This document shows positions 28,918 through 38,431 of a DNA stretch of 64,000 bases, one piece after another. Within the stretch, counting starts at the first letter, position 1. Each line of letters starts with the position of its first letter. This DNA comes from Bradyrhizobiaceae bacterium (GTDB lineage Bacteria > Pseudomonadota > Alphaproteobacteria > Rhizobiales > Xanthobacteraceae). Where the stretch lies: assembly GCA_003963145.1 (NCBI GenBank), contig RXJJ01000012.1, forward strand, positions 163,778 through 227,777, read 5' to 3'. The notes beneath the pieces were generated by a model. The model searched no databases. It saw nothing but the letters and a program-made list of their open reading frames with translations, and was not told the DNA's origin. The position numbers were made by a program, and so were the translations under genes.

Positions 28918-29970
28918 TTATCCGTGAGGCTGTTGCTGCTTCGGGGTATGGGCCACCGCGGGAGCAGGACTCAATCCGTTTTTGCGCCGGTGCCAGGGTA
29001 GCACGACATTGATCCACAATTCCCGCATGCCCATCATTGCGATCGCAAGCGCAAAGGGGATCAGGAAGTAGAGAATACGGAACATCAAAAGCGAGGCGAG
29101 CAATTCCTCGCGGCCATATTGCTGCAGTCCAACCAGCATGGCGGCATCGAACACGCCGAGGCTGCCGGGCGCGTGGCTGGCGAAACCAAGCAGCGTGGCG
29201 AGAATGAAGACCACTGCCATTGATACGAAGTAGGTGTGAGGCGTATCCGGAATCAGAATGTACATCGCCAGCGCGCAGAAGCCGAGATCGACGACGCCGA
29301 TCATGATCTGAAGCAGGGTGAACGGCGCGGATGGCAGCACCACCTTCCAGCCGTCGCGGCCGAGTTCGCGCCGGTTGCGGCCAAGCGCCAGCCAGAGGAG
29401 ATAGGCACCGATGCCGAACAGGAAGCCAAAACCGATCAGCTGGTTGAGGCTTTCGGGCAATAGATCGACCGCGGAAGCGGCTGTCGGGTGCCAGATCATG
29501 CCGATGCCGAGCACGAACGTATTGCCGAGCCAGAAGGTGAGGCCGGAGATGAAGCAGATTTTCGCGACGTCGATTGCGTTAAGGCCCCAGTCGGAATAGA
29601 TGCGGAAGCGGATCGCGCCGCCGGTGAACACCGTCGCACCGATGTTATGGCCGATCGTGTAGCTGCAGAAACTCGACAATGCGGCGATACGATAGGGAAC
29701 GTGCAGCTTGCCGATGGTTCGCAGCGCGAACAGATCATACAGCGTCAGCGTGCAGAAGGCGCAGAACACGCACAGCGCGGCGAGCATGATCTGCGAGTGG
29801 GTCTTGTTTTCCAGCGCCAGCAGGACGGTGGCGGTATTCACGCCCTTGAGGGTATGGACCAGATGATGGATGGCAATGCCGACGATGAGCAGGCTGGCGG
29901 CGAGACCAACCCGCTTCCATCCAATCCGTTCGCGGAAAACACGCCCGATCGTGCTTAGAAAACCTTGCAT
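28918..29970 (-). CDS. UPF0104 / LPG-synthase-TM-like integral membrane protein
   Basis: 350 residues with about eight hydrophobic segments, and motifs SFCSYTIGHNIGATVFTGGA and FASHAPGSLGVFDAAML, both typical of the lysylphosphatidylglycerol synthase flippase-like domain. It lacks the cytosolic synthase domain of MprF, so it may be a lipid flippase-like protein rather than an aminoacyl-lipid synthase. It is 76 bases upstream of the secreted hydrolase gene and may share its transcript. Confidence 0.8.
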   Translation of the reverse strand: MQGFLSTIGRVFRERIGWKRVGLAASLLIVGIAIHHLVHTLKGVNTATVLLALENKTHSQIMLAALCVFCAFCTLTLYDLFALRTIGKLHVPYRIAALSSFCSYTIGHNIGATVFTGGAIRFRIYSDWGLNAIDVAKICFISGLTFWLGNTFVLGIGMIWHPTAASAVDLLPESLNQLIGFGFLFGIGAYLLWLALGRNRRELGRDGWKVVLPSAPFTLLQIMIGVVDLGFCALAMYILIPDTPHTYFVSMAVVFILATLLGFASHAPGSLGVFDAAMLVGLQQYGREELLASLLMFRILYFLIPFALAIAMMGMRELWINVVLPWHRRKNGLSPAPAVAHTPKQQQPHG

Positions 29971-30317
29971 TCATCCTCCCGGCGGGGGCGTAAGCGTAAG
30001 CCGATTGAAATGATGAAACGCAAGCGGCCGGTCACTCATATGGCAAATCATGTCACGGAAAAACAGGGTATTTTTGAGCTTGCAGATGGACGGCAATGCA
30101 TAGGCGCTGGCCTTTGCAGGTGTCACCCACCTGTCATATGAGGCGAAAAAGAGGCCTCGTCCGGTTGACGGGATGGCCCGGCCCCAATGGCGAACCGCTT
30201 AAAAAATATCGGTTCCGTGAAACATGGCAAATACCCTTTTGTTGGTGAGTCATCGCCACCGGGACGGCACGGCGAGCGCGTCTCGCCTTGAGTCGCCCAA
30301 AAAGAAGGAAAGCAGCG
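29971..30317. other. 347-base intergenic region between divergent genes
   Basis: No ORF with coding character and no RNA gene seen. It holds the divergent promoters of the UPF0104 gene and the DUF892 gene. An AAGGAAAG stretch (about 30304-30313) is the ribosome site for the latter. Confidence 0.6.
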
Positions 30318-30824
30318 ATGGGACTGTTCACCAAGGACATCAAGACACTGAACGATTTGTTCGTCCACCAGCTTCAAGACATCTATTACGCCGAGCAGCA
30401 ACTTGTAAAAGCATTGCCAAAGCTCGCGGAAAAGGCAACGAACCCGCAACTCAAGCAGGGCTTTTTGACGCACCTTGAAGAAACCAAGGGTCACGTGAAG
30501 CGGCTGGAGCAGGTCTTCGAGATGCACGGCGCGAAGGCCAAGGCCGTCGATTGTCCCGCCATCGACGGCATCATTGAGGAAACCGACGAAGTGGCCGGCG
30601 ATGTCGCGGACAAGGAAGTGCTCGACGCCGCCCTCATCAATGCAGCGCAGGCCGCCGAGCATTATGAGATCACGCGCTACGGTACGCTGATCGCCTGGGC
30701 AAAGCAGCTTGGCCGCGCCGATTGCGCCGCCGTTCTGCAAAAGACGCTCGAGGAGGAAAAGGCAGCCGATCACAAGCTGACCTCGATCGCGGAGTCCAAG
30801 GTCAATATCCGCGCCGCGAGCTAA
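30318..30824 (+). CDS. DUF892 ferritin-like protein (YciE/YciF family)
   Basis: 168 residues. A helical bundle with metal-type Glu and His positions: DIYYAEQQLVKALPKLAEKA near 20, HLEETKGHVKRLEQVFE near 54, NAAQAAEHYEITRYGTLIAWA near 113 (split) and LEEEKAADHKLT near 145. The E-x-x-H motifs match YciF-like diiron stress proteins of unknown reaction. ATG 30318 has AAGGAAAG upstream. A rho-independent terminator follows directly. Confidence 0.9.
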   Translation: MGLFTKDIKTLNDLFVHQLQDIYYAEQQLVKALPKLAEKATNPQLKQGFLTHLEETKGHVKRLEQVFEMHGAKAKAVDCPAIDGIIEETDEVAGDVADKEVLDAALINAAQAAEHYEITRYGTLIAWAKQLGRADCAAVLQKTLEEEKAADHKLTSIAESKVNIRAAS

Positions 30825-30834
30825 CGGCGACAGT

Positions 30835-30866
30835 AAAAACCGCCCGGTTTTGCCGGGCGGTTTTTC
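30835..30866 (+). terminator. Rho-independent terminator after the DUF892 gene
   Basis: Stem ACCGCCCGG / CCGGGCGGT with a TTTTG loop, preceded by an A-run and followed by TTTTT. It is ten bases after the stop codon. Confidence 0.92.
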
Positions 30867-30877
30867 AATGGATTTCA

Positions 30878-31306
30878 TCAAGCGCGCTCGAGCGCGAAAT
30901 AAGCGCCGGCGAAGGCCATGATCGCACCGAGAAACATCGCGCCGATCGCGGCCAGAACGCCTGCGACTGTCGGAATAGCGCTTGGACCCGACGCGGCCTG
31001 ACCGGCTGCGGCGAGCAGCAGTACGCCGGCGCCGATCAATGCCTGACGCAATCGCGGGGGCAACTGTCCTGAGGCCGCGCTGTGCAGAAGGGCTGCGGTG
31101 AAATAACCGGCGACGAAAGCGACGGCGGACACCAGCCACCAGGCCACAGCGGCAATGGCGGGCATGACGTCGCCCGTGCCCCAGAGGTCGCCGAGATTGA
31201 GGCCAAACCGCTGTCCGAGAATATGCACGCCGAGCGCAAGCAGCATGCCGAACAGCGCTGCGCCAGCAAGGATCAGATAACGCGGAAAGTAGACGGGGGC
31301 GGCCAT
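30878..31306 (-). CDS. Hypothetical four-helix membrane protein
   Basis: 142 residues from ATG 31306 (MAAPVYFPRYLILAG) with four hydrophobic stretches, about 10-30, 47-70, 85-105 and 115-138. No family is recognised. Upstream sequence in the same frame is a 13-base tandem repeat, so the longer reading from 31366 is unlikely. No clear Shine-Dalgarno is visible. Confidence 0.6.
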   Translation of the reverse strand: MAAPVYFPRYLILAGAALFGMLLALGVHILGQRFGLNLGDLWGTGDVMPAIAAVAWWLVSAVAFVAGYFTAALLHSAASGQLPPRLRQALIGAGVLLLAAAGQAASGPSAIPTVAGVLAAIGAMFLGAIMAFAGAYFALERA

Positions 31307-31307
31307 G

Positions 31308-31333
31308 TGACTGTGTGATGTGACTGTGTGATG
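31308..31333. repeat. 13-base perfect tandem duplication
   Basis: TGACTGTGTGATG occurs twice in a row, ending one base before the start codon of the membrane protein on the minus strand. It replaces the region where a ribosome site would be. Confidence 0.8.
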
Positions 31334-31645
31334 TGTCCGTGCCGTTGATACTGGATCAGATGTCACCCCGCAGAGTCATAGAAGGACGGGCAGGGGCGCG
31401 CAAGCGGCTACGCCGGTAAATTGGCCGGCGCACCGTGGATCATGCATTCCTATTTGTTTTCCGGTGCCGGTCTTCCACACACGGCGAGCGTGATTTTGTG
31501 TACGTTTCTCATCCCCGGACTCTTTTTCTGTTTTTAAGAGCGGGAAACGTCAGCGGATTCTATATCGCGGTCAATTCGCCGTTGCGGCATTATGGTTTCG
31601 CATCGCACACGAGAATGGGCGTTTCATGGTTCGGAGGCAGTTCGA

Positions 31646-32266
31646 TTGGCGGCGCTGTTGAGTTTATCGCGGTGGCGAAACCTGTTCAGCCGCACGGGGT
31701 CCGGCAGCGAGCCGGATGAGACGCATTATGTCTACAAGGCGTCGCTGGCCGGTCCCGCGCATCGTTTCGAACTGCTGGACGAGGGCCTTGCGTGGTCGAT
31801 GATCGGGCGATCGGGCGTGTGGCCCTATGACACCATCATGGCTGTCGTTCTGTCCTACCGTCCGAATGCGATGCAGCCGCGGCGTTTCCGCGCCGACCTT
31901 CAAAACACCAGCGGGAAGTGGATCAAGCTCTATTCGACAAGCTGGCAGACGTCGGCCCTGATGATGCGGCAGGATCATGCCTATCGCGCCTTCATCGGTG
32001 AACTGCATCGCCGTCTTGGTCCCGTGGCCGCGTTGACTGGCGGGGTCTCCCGGCCGGCCTATGTCGCGGGTCTTTGTATTGTCGTGCTGGTGCTTGCGGT
32101 GCTCGTGGCCCTGGCGGTGAGGGGTCTGGTTATTGGCCAGTATGCAGGTGTTTTGTTCCTGATTGGTTTCGGTGCACTGTTCACCTGGAAGGTCGGCGGA
32201 TTTTTCCGCCGCAACAGGCCACGGATCTACACCGCCGATCGGCTGCCGGATGAACTTTTGCCGTAA
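31646..32266 (+). CDS. Hypothetical membrane protein with two C-terminal helices
   Basis: 206 residues from TTG 31646, chosen because GGAGG (31633-31637) sits eight bases upstream; an ATG at 31592 has no ribosome site. A polar beta-rich part (ASLAGPAHRFELLDEGLAW) precedes two membrane helices (about 143-165 and 170-190) and a basic tail. The layout resembles PH-domain-like small membrane proteins, but no family is recognised. Confidence 0.65.
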   Translation: MAALLSLSRWRNLFSRTGSGSEPDETHYVYKASLAGPAHRFELLDEGLAWSMIGRSGVWPYDTIMAVVLSYRPNAMQPRRFRADLQNTSGKWIKLYSTSWQTSALMMRQDHAYRAFIGELHRRLGPVAALTGGVSRPAYVAGLCIVVLVLAVLVALAVRGLVIGQYAGVLFLIGFGALFTWKVGGFFRRNRPRIYTADRLPDELLP

Positions 32267-32274
32267 GGCGGATT

Positions 32275-32805
32275 TCAGTCCGCGCCGGACGCTTCGCGCA
32301 GACGTTTCGGGCTGATGAAGAGTTTCAGCGTGCCGGTGCGGGCGGCGATCTCGCTCCATGCCGGCACGGCAAAGTCGATCACCACGGCCGCCGCCGTGGG
32401 CAGATTTTCGCCAAGCGCATGGCGGTCCGCCGCATTGCTCTTGCCGGTCAGATTCCAGGCAAGTTCGTGCATGCCGGGATTGTGTCCGACGACCAGCAGG
32501 GTTTCAGGATCGCCCTTGGCCGCCTGCACGATCTTGAAGAGTTGCGACGCCTCGGGAAGATAGAGGTCGTCGAGAAATTTGACGCGGCAATGGGGCATGT
32601 AAGGCGAGATGCGGTCCCATGTCTGACGGGCGCGTGTCGCGGTCGAGACAAGGGCGACGTCGGGCAGATAGCCGTTGGCGGCGAGCCATGCGCCGATCTG
32701 TACGGCGTCGCTTTCGCCGCGCTCGTCGAGACAGCGGTCGCGGTCCTTTCCGCTGGCGGAATCCCTTTCCGTCTTGGCGTGGCGCAGGAGAATCAGACGG
32801 CGCAT
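32275..32805 (-). CDS. Phosphohistidine phosphatase SixA-like, histidine phosphatase superfamily
   Basis: 176 residues. The phosphate pocket LILLRHAKTERD (catalytic His9 in RHG-like RHA) and second histidine in LLVVGHNPGMHELAWNLTG (near 114) define the SixA branch. It may dephosphorylate Hpt domains or other phosphohistidines. ATG 32805 begins directly before the catalytic strand. It converges with the membrane protein gene eight bases away. Confidence 0.85.
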   Translation of the reverse strand: MRRLILLRHAKTERDSASGKDRDRCLDERGESDAVQIGAWLAANGYLPDVALVSTATRARQTWDRISPYMPHCRVKFLDDLYLPEASQLFKIVQAAKGDPETLLVVGHNPGMHELAWNLTGKSNAADRHALGENLPTAAAVVIDFAVPAWSEIAARTGTLKLFISPKRLREASGAD

Positions 32806-32891
32806 GAAGCGGCCTCGATTTACAGGTGCCGGGATGTTAGAAGCTAACATGGCCGGCATGACAAGCATTTCGCGGACGATTTAAGACAACA

Positions 32892-34322
32892 ATGACGATC
32901 GAGACGACAGATTCCAGCGATAGCGCGCCGCTTTCCGAACGCGAAGCGCTCACTTTCAACACGGATACGGACATCTGTGTGATTGGCGGCGGTCTCGCGG
33001 GACTGACGATGGCGCTGGAATCGGCAAAAAAGGGAGCCAGCGTTGTCGTGCTCGAGGGACGCCGGGTCGGCTGGAACGCCTCGGGCCACAATATGGGCAG
33101 TGTCATGCCCGGGTATGGCGTGCCGGTGGACGATCTGATCGAGCGCGTCGGGTTTGACGACACCCGCGAATTATGGGCGCTGGCGCAGGAGGGGGCCGAC
33201 TACATGCGCCGTAAAGCCGGCGAGATCGGCAATGTCGACCTGACCGACGGCGCGCTGGAAGTCTCGACTGTCGATGCCGGCGACAAGCTGATCCATCGCC
33301 TGCAATTGCTCGGTTCGGATTTCGGCACTGATCTGGAGGGCTGGCAGGTCGAGCGCGTGCGCGAGGTGCTGAAAACGCGGCGCTATTTTCACGGTATCCA
33401 TTACCCAAAAGCATTTCAGCTCGACGGAGCTAAATATGTGCACGGTCTCGCCAGGCTCGCCGAGGCTGCCGGTGTGCGTATTTTCGAAAATACCCCTGCG
33501 GTGAGTATGGATCCGAATGGCATCCGAAAGCGCATCGTCACGCCCTCGGCGCGGCTGCGTGCTTCGCATATCGTGCTCGCAGGCAATATTCATATCGGCG
33601 CGCCGGCGATGCGGCTGGCCGGCACGCTGTTGCCGGTGTGGCGCTATGCCGGAATCACCGAACCGCTCGGCGAAAGGCTTGCCGAGGTCATCGCCTTTCA
33701 GGGCTCGGTGGCCGACGCCGACGGCATCGATCATTTCCGCATCGTGAATGGCGACCGGCTGATGTGGTCGAACCCAGAGACGACATGGAACGCGCGGCCG
33801 CAGAAGTTCGCGCGCGCCATCGAGCGGCGGATCCGGACCATTTTTCCGGGACTCGGCGATGTGGCTGTCGAGAGCATGTGGAGCGGCGCCTTCGGCCGGA
33901 CGGTCCATGGCATGCCCCAGATCGGCCGGCTGCGTCCCGGCCTGTGGGTGGTCAGCGGCTTTGGCCGGCAGGGTCTCAATACCAGCGCGATGGGTGGCGA
34001 CCTGATTTCGCGCAGTATCTTGTGGGGCGACGACCGCTGGAAATTGTTCGCTCCGTTCGAACTGGTCTGGGCCGGCGGCACCGGAGGCCGCGTGGTGGGG
34101 CAGGTCATGGGAACGCTGTCGCGCGGTGCTTCGGCGGCGACCGGAACATTGGCGCGCTGGCGCGAACAGTTGCAAAAACGCGAACAGGCGCGGGAAAAGT
34201 CCCGCGAGGCGCGCGCCGCCAGCGCCAAGGCACGCTCGGTTCAGGCAATGCAGGCCGCGCGGGCGCGCCGCGCCCAAACCGAGGCGCGGCAGCGAAATCG
34301 CGGCGGCGGGGATGCTGCGTGA
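32892..34322 (+). CDS. FAD-dependent amine/amino-acid oxidoreductase (DAO family) with basic tail
   Basis: 476 residues. ADP-binding ICVIGGGLAGLTMALESAKK near 29 with the PuuB-like follow-up RRVGWNASGHNMGSVMPGY, and a C-terminal FAD motif GLWVVSGFGRQGLNTSAMGG near 355. The family (glycine oxidase, gamma-glutamylputrescine oxidase, DadA) oxidises amines. The last 60 or so residues are an Arg/Ala/Glu-rich helix (REQLQKREQAREKSREAR onward) not found in typical members. Substrate unknown. Confidence 0.83.
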   Translation: MTIETTDSSDSAPLSEREALTFNTDTDICVIGGGLAGLTMALESAKKGASVVVLEGRRVGWNASGHNMGSVMPGYGVPVDDLIERVGFDDTRELWALAQEGADYMRRKAGEIGNVDLTDGALEVSTVDAGDKLIHRLQLLGSDFGTDLEGWQVERVREVLKTRRYFHGIHYPKAFQLDGAKYVHGLARLAEAAGVRIFENTPAVSMDPNGIRKRIVTPSARLRASHIVLAGNIHIGAPAMRLAGTLLPVWRYAGITEPLGERLAEVIAFQGSVADADGIDHFRIVNGDRLMWSNPETTWNARPQKFARAIERRIRTIFPGLGDVAVESMWSGAFGRTVHGMPQIGRLRPGLWVVSGFGRQGLNTSAMGGDLISRSILWGDDRWKLFAPFELVWAGGTGGRVVGQVMGTLSRGASAATGTLARWREQLQKREQAREKSREARAASAKARSVQAMQAARARRAQTEARQRNRGGGDAA

Positions 34323-34420
34323 TGTCGTCACGGAACCGTGAGTCGAATTGTCCGGAATGATGTAACTTCCGCGCAATCCGAACGTATTTGGTTGTGAAGC
34401 CAGCCTTTTGGAGAGCGCCC

Positions 34421-34939
34421 ATGATCGACCGCCGATTGACCCTTGCTGCCCTCGCCGGATTGTCTTCGTTCGGAGCCTTCAAATGGCTTAGCGCGTCGTC
34501 GCAGGCCCAGGCCGACGACAAACCGGCTGCGGAAAAGTTCGAAATCGAGAAGACCCCCGAGGAATGGAAGAAGCAGCTTACGCCGGAGCAGTATTACATC
34601 CTGCGCGAGGCGGGCACCGAGCGTCCGTTCACCAGCCCGCTGAATCACGAAAAGCGCAAGGGCACTTTCGCCTGCGCCGGTTGCGACCTGCCGCTCTATT
34701 CGTCCGAAACCAAATTCGATAGCGGCACCGGCTGGCCCAGTTTCTATCAGGCGCTGCCGAACGCATTGGTTGAGAAAACCGATCGCTCTTTCATGATGGT
34801 GCGGACCGAAACCCTATGCCGGCGCTGCGGCGGCCATCTCGGGCACGTCTTCAATGACGGGCCGAAGCCAACGGGTTTGCGCTACTGCATGAACGGTGTC
34901 GCGCTGACCTTCAAGCCGGGTGCGTCTTCGGCATCCTGA
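34421..34939 (+). CDS. msrB: Peptide-methionine (R)-S-oxide reductase, exported
   Basis: 172 residues. The MsrB core carries zinc sites CAGC and CRRC, the [10 protein letters not shown] motif near 104 and the catalytic cysteine in [11 protein letters not shown]. An N-terminal [20 protein letters not shown] looks like a Tat or Sec signal (twin Arg at 4-5), so it probably repairs oxidised methionines in periplasmic proteins. ATG 34421 has GGAGAG upstream. A terminator follows. Confidence 0.92.
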   Translation: MIDRRLTLAALAGLSSFGAFKWLSASSQAQADDKPAAEKFEIEKTPEEWKKQLTPEQYYILREAGTERPFTSPLNHEKRKGTFACAGCDLPLYSSETKFDSGTGWPSFYQALPNALVEKTDRSFMMVRTETLCRRCGGHLGHVFNDGPKPTGLRYCMNGVALTFKPGASSAS

Positions 34940-34981
34940 CGGCACTTTCATCACGGCAAATCTTGCCGCGCTAGGCAAATG

Positions 34982-35010
34982 CGCCCCGGTCTTTGGACCG
35001 GGGCGTTTTC
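34982..35010 (+). terminator. Rho-independent terminator after msrB
   Basis: Stem CGCCCCGGTC / GACCGGGGCG with a TTTG loop followed by TTTTC. It separates msrB from the flagellar genes. Confidence 0.85.
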
Positions 35011-35042
35011 GTTAAAGCGCTGATGTGAATCGATTTTTTCGA

Positions 35043-35059
35043 TTGGCATGCCTCATGCA
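35043..35059 (+). promoter_or_regulatory. Sigma-54-type promoter before flgE
   Basis: TTGGCATGCCTCATGCA fits the -24/-12 consensus (TTGGCAYG-N4-TTGCA) with GG-N10-GC spacing, 74 bases before the flgE start. Late flagellar genes of Caulobacter use sigma-54, so the position makes sense. Confidence 0.6.
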
Positions 35060-35132
35060 CCACCAGGATCGACGCGGCCCAATTTTTTTGGCGAGACCGG
35101 CGGCCGCCCGGATTGCAGTTGGAGACGATGTA

Positions 35133-36512
35133 ATGGGTATTTTTGGCGCTCTCACCACATCCGTCGCGGGCTTGCGCGCGCAGTCCTATGCGCTGGAAAA
35201 CATCTCCGGCAACATTGCGAACTCGCAGACCACGGCTTTCAAGCGCATCGACACGAGTTTCGAGGACCTCATTCCCGAGACCGGCAACACCGCGCAGCTC
35301 GCGGGCAGCGTCACGGCCAATTCGCGCGAGACCAACACGGTGCAGGGCGACGTTCAGGCTGCGTCGGTCGCGACCTATATGGCGATCAATGGCGATGGTT
35401 TCTTCGCCGTACAAAAGCCGGGCAGTTTCTCCGATAACCAGCCGGTGTTCGACGGCGTTGACCGCTATACGCGCCGCGGCGATTTCACGCTCGACAAGAA
35501 CGGTTATCTCGTCAATGGCGCCGGTTATTATCTGGAAGGCATTCCGATCGACCCGACAACGGGCAACGTCGCGGGCAGCGTGCCGCAGGTTCTGAAATTC
35601 GGTAACGACTTCCTGCCGGCACAGCCGACCACTGCGGTCACCTATCGCGCCAACCTCGCCAGCTATCCGCTGACCACGAAGCACGATACATCGGTGCCGG
35701 GCTCCGAGTTGCTCAACGTCTCGGATTTCACGTCCGATCCAACGGTCGCGGGTACGGGCACGGTGGTTGGATCAGACCTGCAAACGTTCCTTAATGAATC
35801 GGTTTCCGGTGGCGCGGTCACGGCCTACGACATCTCCGGCTCGCCGGTCAGCCTGCAATTCCGCTGGGCGAAAACGGACAGCTCGACGCTTGGCGCCGGG
35901 CACACCGACACATGGAACATGTTCTATCAGGTCGATCCGAATGCCACCGGCACGGCAACGGCATGGCAGAACGTCGGCACCAACTTCACTTTCTCCGCGA
36001 ACGGCCAGATGAGTCCTACCGTCGCTTCGGTCACGCTGACCAACGCGACTGTAAGCGGTGTATCGCTGGGAAGTCCGACGATCAATTTCGGCTCCGGCGG
36101 CATTACCCAGTTTTCCGACGCCAACGGCAACGTTCAGGTCAACCAGATTCAGCAGGACGGTTTCCCGGCCGGATCGTTGCAGACCGTTTCGATCAGCGAC
36201 AACGGCCGCGTGGTCGGCAACTATTCCAACGGCCGTAACATCGATCTTGCGCAGATCACGCTGGCGACCTTCAACGGCACCAACTTCCTCAAGCGCGATG
36301 ACGGCGGTGCTTTTGAGGCTACCGACGAATCCGGTCCGGCGCTGTTCGGCAAGGGCGGCACCATCGTCGGCTCCTCGCTCGAAGGCTCCAACACCGATAT
36401 CGCCGACGAGTTCACCAAGCTGATCGTGACGCAGCAGGCGTATTCGGCCAACACCAAGGTCATCACCACTTCGAACCAGATGGTGCAGGATCTCCTGAAC
36501 GTGCTGCGTTGA
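35133..36512 (+). CDS. flgE: Flagellar hook protein FlgE
   Basis: 459 residues. N-terminal rod/hook signature MGIFGALTTSVAGLRAQSYA with ENISGNIANSQTTAFKR; C-terminal GSNTDIADEFTKLIVTQQAY and NTKVITTSNQMVQDLLNVLR. The variable centre (about 160-330) forms the hook surface domains. ATG 35133 has GGAG upstream. It heads flgE-flgK-flgL and is preceded by a sigma-54-type box. Confidence 0.93.
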   Translation: MGIFGALTTSVAGLRAQSYALENISGNIANSQTTAFKRIDTSFEDLIPETGNTAQLAGSVTANSRETNTVQGDVQAASVATYMAINGDGFFAVQKPGSFSDNQPVFDGVDRYTRRGDFTLDKNGYLVNGAGYYLEGIPIDPTTGNVAGSVPQVLKFGNDFLPAQPTTAVTYRANLASYPLTTKHDTSVPGSELLNVSDFTSDPTVAGTGTVVGSDLQTFLNESVSGGAVTAYDISGSPVSLQFRWAKTDSSTLGAGHTDTWNMFYQVDPNATGTATAWQNVGTNFTFSANGQMSPTVASVTLTNATVSGVSLGSPTINFGSGGITQFSDANGNVQVNQIQQDGFPAGSLQTVSISDNGRVVGNYSNGRNIDLAQITLATFNGTNFLKRDDGGAFEATDESGPALFGKGGTIVGSSLEGSNTDIADEFTKLIVTQQAYSANTKVITTSNQMVQDLLNVLR

Positions 36513-36548
36513 TGTCTTGCAGTCCGTAATTGAGATGGACAGTTCGTT

Positions 36549-38420
36549 ATGGGTCTGAGCCAAGCTCTCTCGACGGCGATTTCCGGCCTGAAGGCAAATC
36601 AGGCAGCGCTGGCGCTGGTGTCGTCCAACGTCGCCAACGCCGAAACGCCGGGCTATACCCGCAAGACCGTCACGCAGATCCAGACCGTGGCGGGCGGTGC
36701 CGCCAGCGTTCGCGTGACGGGTGTCAATCGCGAACTCGATCAGTATATTCAGCGTCAGGTGCTGACCGAGAATTCGGGTGCGTCCTACGCCAGCACCCGC
36801 TCCGATGCATTGCAGCGGCTTCAGGACATCTATGGCGATCCGACGTCCGACGGCACGCTGGAATCATCCTATAACGATCTGACCAATGCGCTGCAGGCGC
36901 TGTCCACCAGTCCCGACTCGGCGGCAGCCCGGACGAGCGTCATCACCACGGCGCAGTCGCTGACCTCCCAGCTCAACGCGACCTCGCAAGGCATCCAGGC
37001 GCTGCGCGCCGACGCCGAATCCTCGATCAACAGCGCGGTCAATTCGGCCAATGTTGCGCTTCAGCAGATCGCGAGGATCAATACCCAGCTGCTCGGCGTT
37101 TCGGGCGACGATGCGGCATCCGCCTCGCTGCTCGACCAGCGCGATCAGTATGTCTCGCAACTATCGCAGCTGATGGACGTCCGCGTCGTCGATAACGGCA
37201 ACAACCAGATCGGCGTCTTCACCAATTCCGGCGTGCAGCTTGTCGGCAGCGACGCCGCGACACTGTCGTTTAATGCCCAGGGCACTGTGACGCCCAATAC
37301 GCAGTGGAACAGCGATCCCTCGAAAAGCACACTCGGCTCGATCACTTTGACGTTCCCGCATGGCGGCGGTTCGGTCGATCTCGTCTCGACCGGTGCGATC
37401 CGCTCGGGAACGATCGCCGGCTATCTCGACTTGCGCGACAACACGCTGGTTCAGGCACAGGCGCAGATCGATCAGCTTGCGGCCTCGATGGCTAGCGCAC
37501 TGTCCGACAAGACGACGGCGGGCACCGCTGTATCGAGCGGCGCGCAGAACGGCTTCTCGCTCGATCTGTCCGGCCTGCAGAACGGCAATTCGCTCAAGTT
37601 CAGCTATACCGATACGACGACCGGCGCGACGCATAATGTTACGGTCGTGCGCGTCGACGATCCGTCCGCGTTGCCGCTGAAAAACACCTTCACAACCGAT
37701 CCCAGTGACGAGGTCATTGGTGTTGATTTTTCCGGCGGCGCGGCCGGGGTTGCGGCGCAGCTCAATACCGCTTTCGCCGCACAAAACATCCAGTTCGCCA
37801 ATCCTTCAGGCTCGACGCTTCAGGTGACGGACGACGGCACCGGTGCGGCCACGATCAATTCGGCCTCCACCACCGTCACCATGACGTCGCTGACCAGCGG
37901 CAATCCGCAGCTGCCGCTGTTTACCGACAATGGCGTGCCCTATACCGGCGCGATCGGCGCCAACGGTTCGCAGCAGGTCGGACTGGCGGGCCGTATTTCG
38001 GTGAATGCTCAGCTCGTCGGCGATCCCTCGCGTCTGATCGTTTACAATACGTCGCCATTGACGTCGTCCGGCGACACCACGCGTTCCGACTTCATTCTGT
38101 CGCAGCTGACAACCGGCACGTATTCGTTTTCGCCTGACACCGGACTCGGTTCAACCGGCACGCCGTTCAAGGGCACGATCCAGAATTTTCTGCAGCAGTT
38201 CACCACCATGCAGGGCCAGCAGGCGAGCGCGGCGCAGCAGCTCTCCGACGGGCAGAATGTCGTGCTCTCGACGCTGCAGAACAAGCTGAACCAGAATTCG
38301 GGCGTCAATATCGACGACGAGATGGCCCATCTTCTGGCGTTGCAGAATGCCTATTCCGCGAACGCACGCGTGATGTCCACGGTGAACGACATGTTCACGG
38401 CACTCCTTCAGTCAGTTTGA
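36549..38420 (+). CDS. flgK: Flagellar hook-associated protein 1, FlgK
   Basis: 623 residues. N-terminal GLSQALSTAISGLKANQAAL and SSNVANAETPGYTRKTV, coiled-coil D1 helices (about 60-200), a long variable region, and C-terminal GVNIDDEMAHLLALQNAYSA with a terminal helix. It forms the junction between hook and filament with FlgL. Located 36 bases after flgE. Confidence 0.93.
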   Translation: MGLSQALSTAISGLKANQAALALVSSNVANAETPGYTRKTVTQIQTVAGGAASVRVTGVNRELDQYIQRQVLTENSGASYASTRSDALQRLQDIYGDPTSDGTLESSYNDLTNALQALSTSPDSAAARTSVITTAQSLTSQLNATSQGIQALRADAESSINSAVNSANVALQQIARINTQLLGVSGDDAASASLLDQRDQYVSQLSQLMDVRVVDNGNNQIGVFTNSGVQLVGSDAATLSFNAQGTVTPNTQWNSDPSKSTLGSITLTFPHGGGSVDLVSTGAIRSGTIAGYLDLRDNTLVQAQAQIDQLAASMASALSDKTTAGTAVSSGAQNGFSLDLSGLQNGNSLKFSYTDTTTGATHNVTVVRVDDPSALPLKNTFTTDPSDEVIGVDFSGGAAGVAAQLNTAFAAQNIQFANPSGSTLQVTDDGTGAATINSASTTVTMTSLTSGNPQLPLFTDNGVPYTGAIGANGSQQVGLAGRISVNAQLVGDPSRLIVYNTSPLTSSGDTTRSDFILSQLTTGTYSFSPDTGLGSTGTPFKGTIQNFLQQFTTMQGQQASAAQQLSDGQNVVLSTLQNKLNQNSGVNIDDEMAHLLALQNAYSANARVMSTVNDMFTALLQSV

Positions 38421-38431
38421 GGTAGACTCAC

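Noticed and set aside
30123-31139. 338-residue minus-strand ORF
   Set aside because: Overlaps the well-supported DUF892 gene and its terminator; composition is antisense-like.
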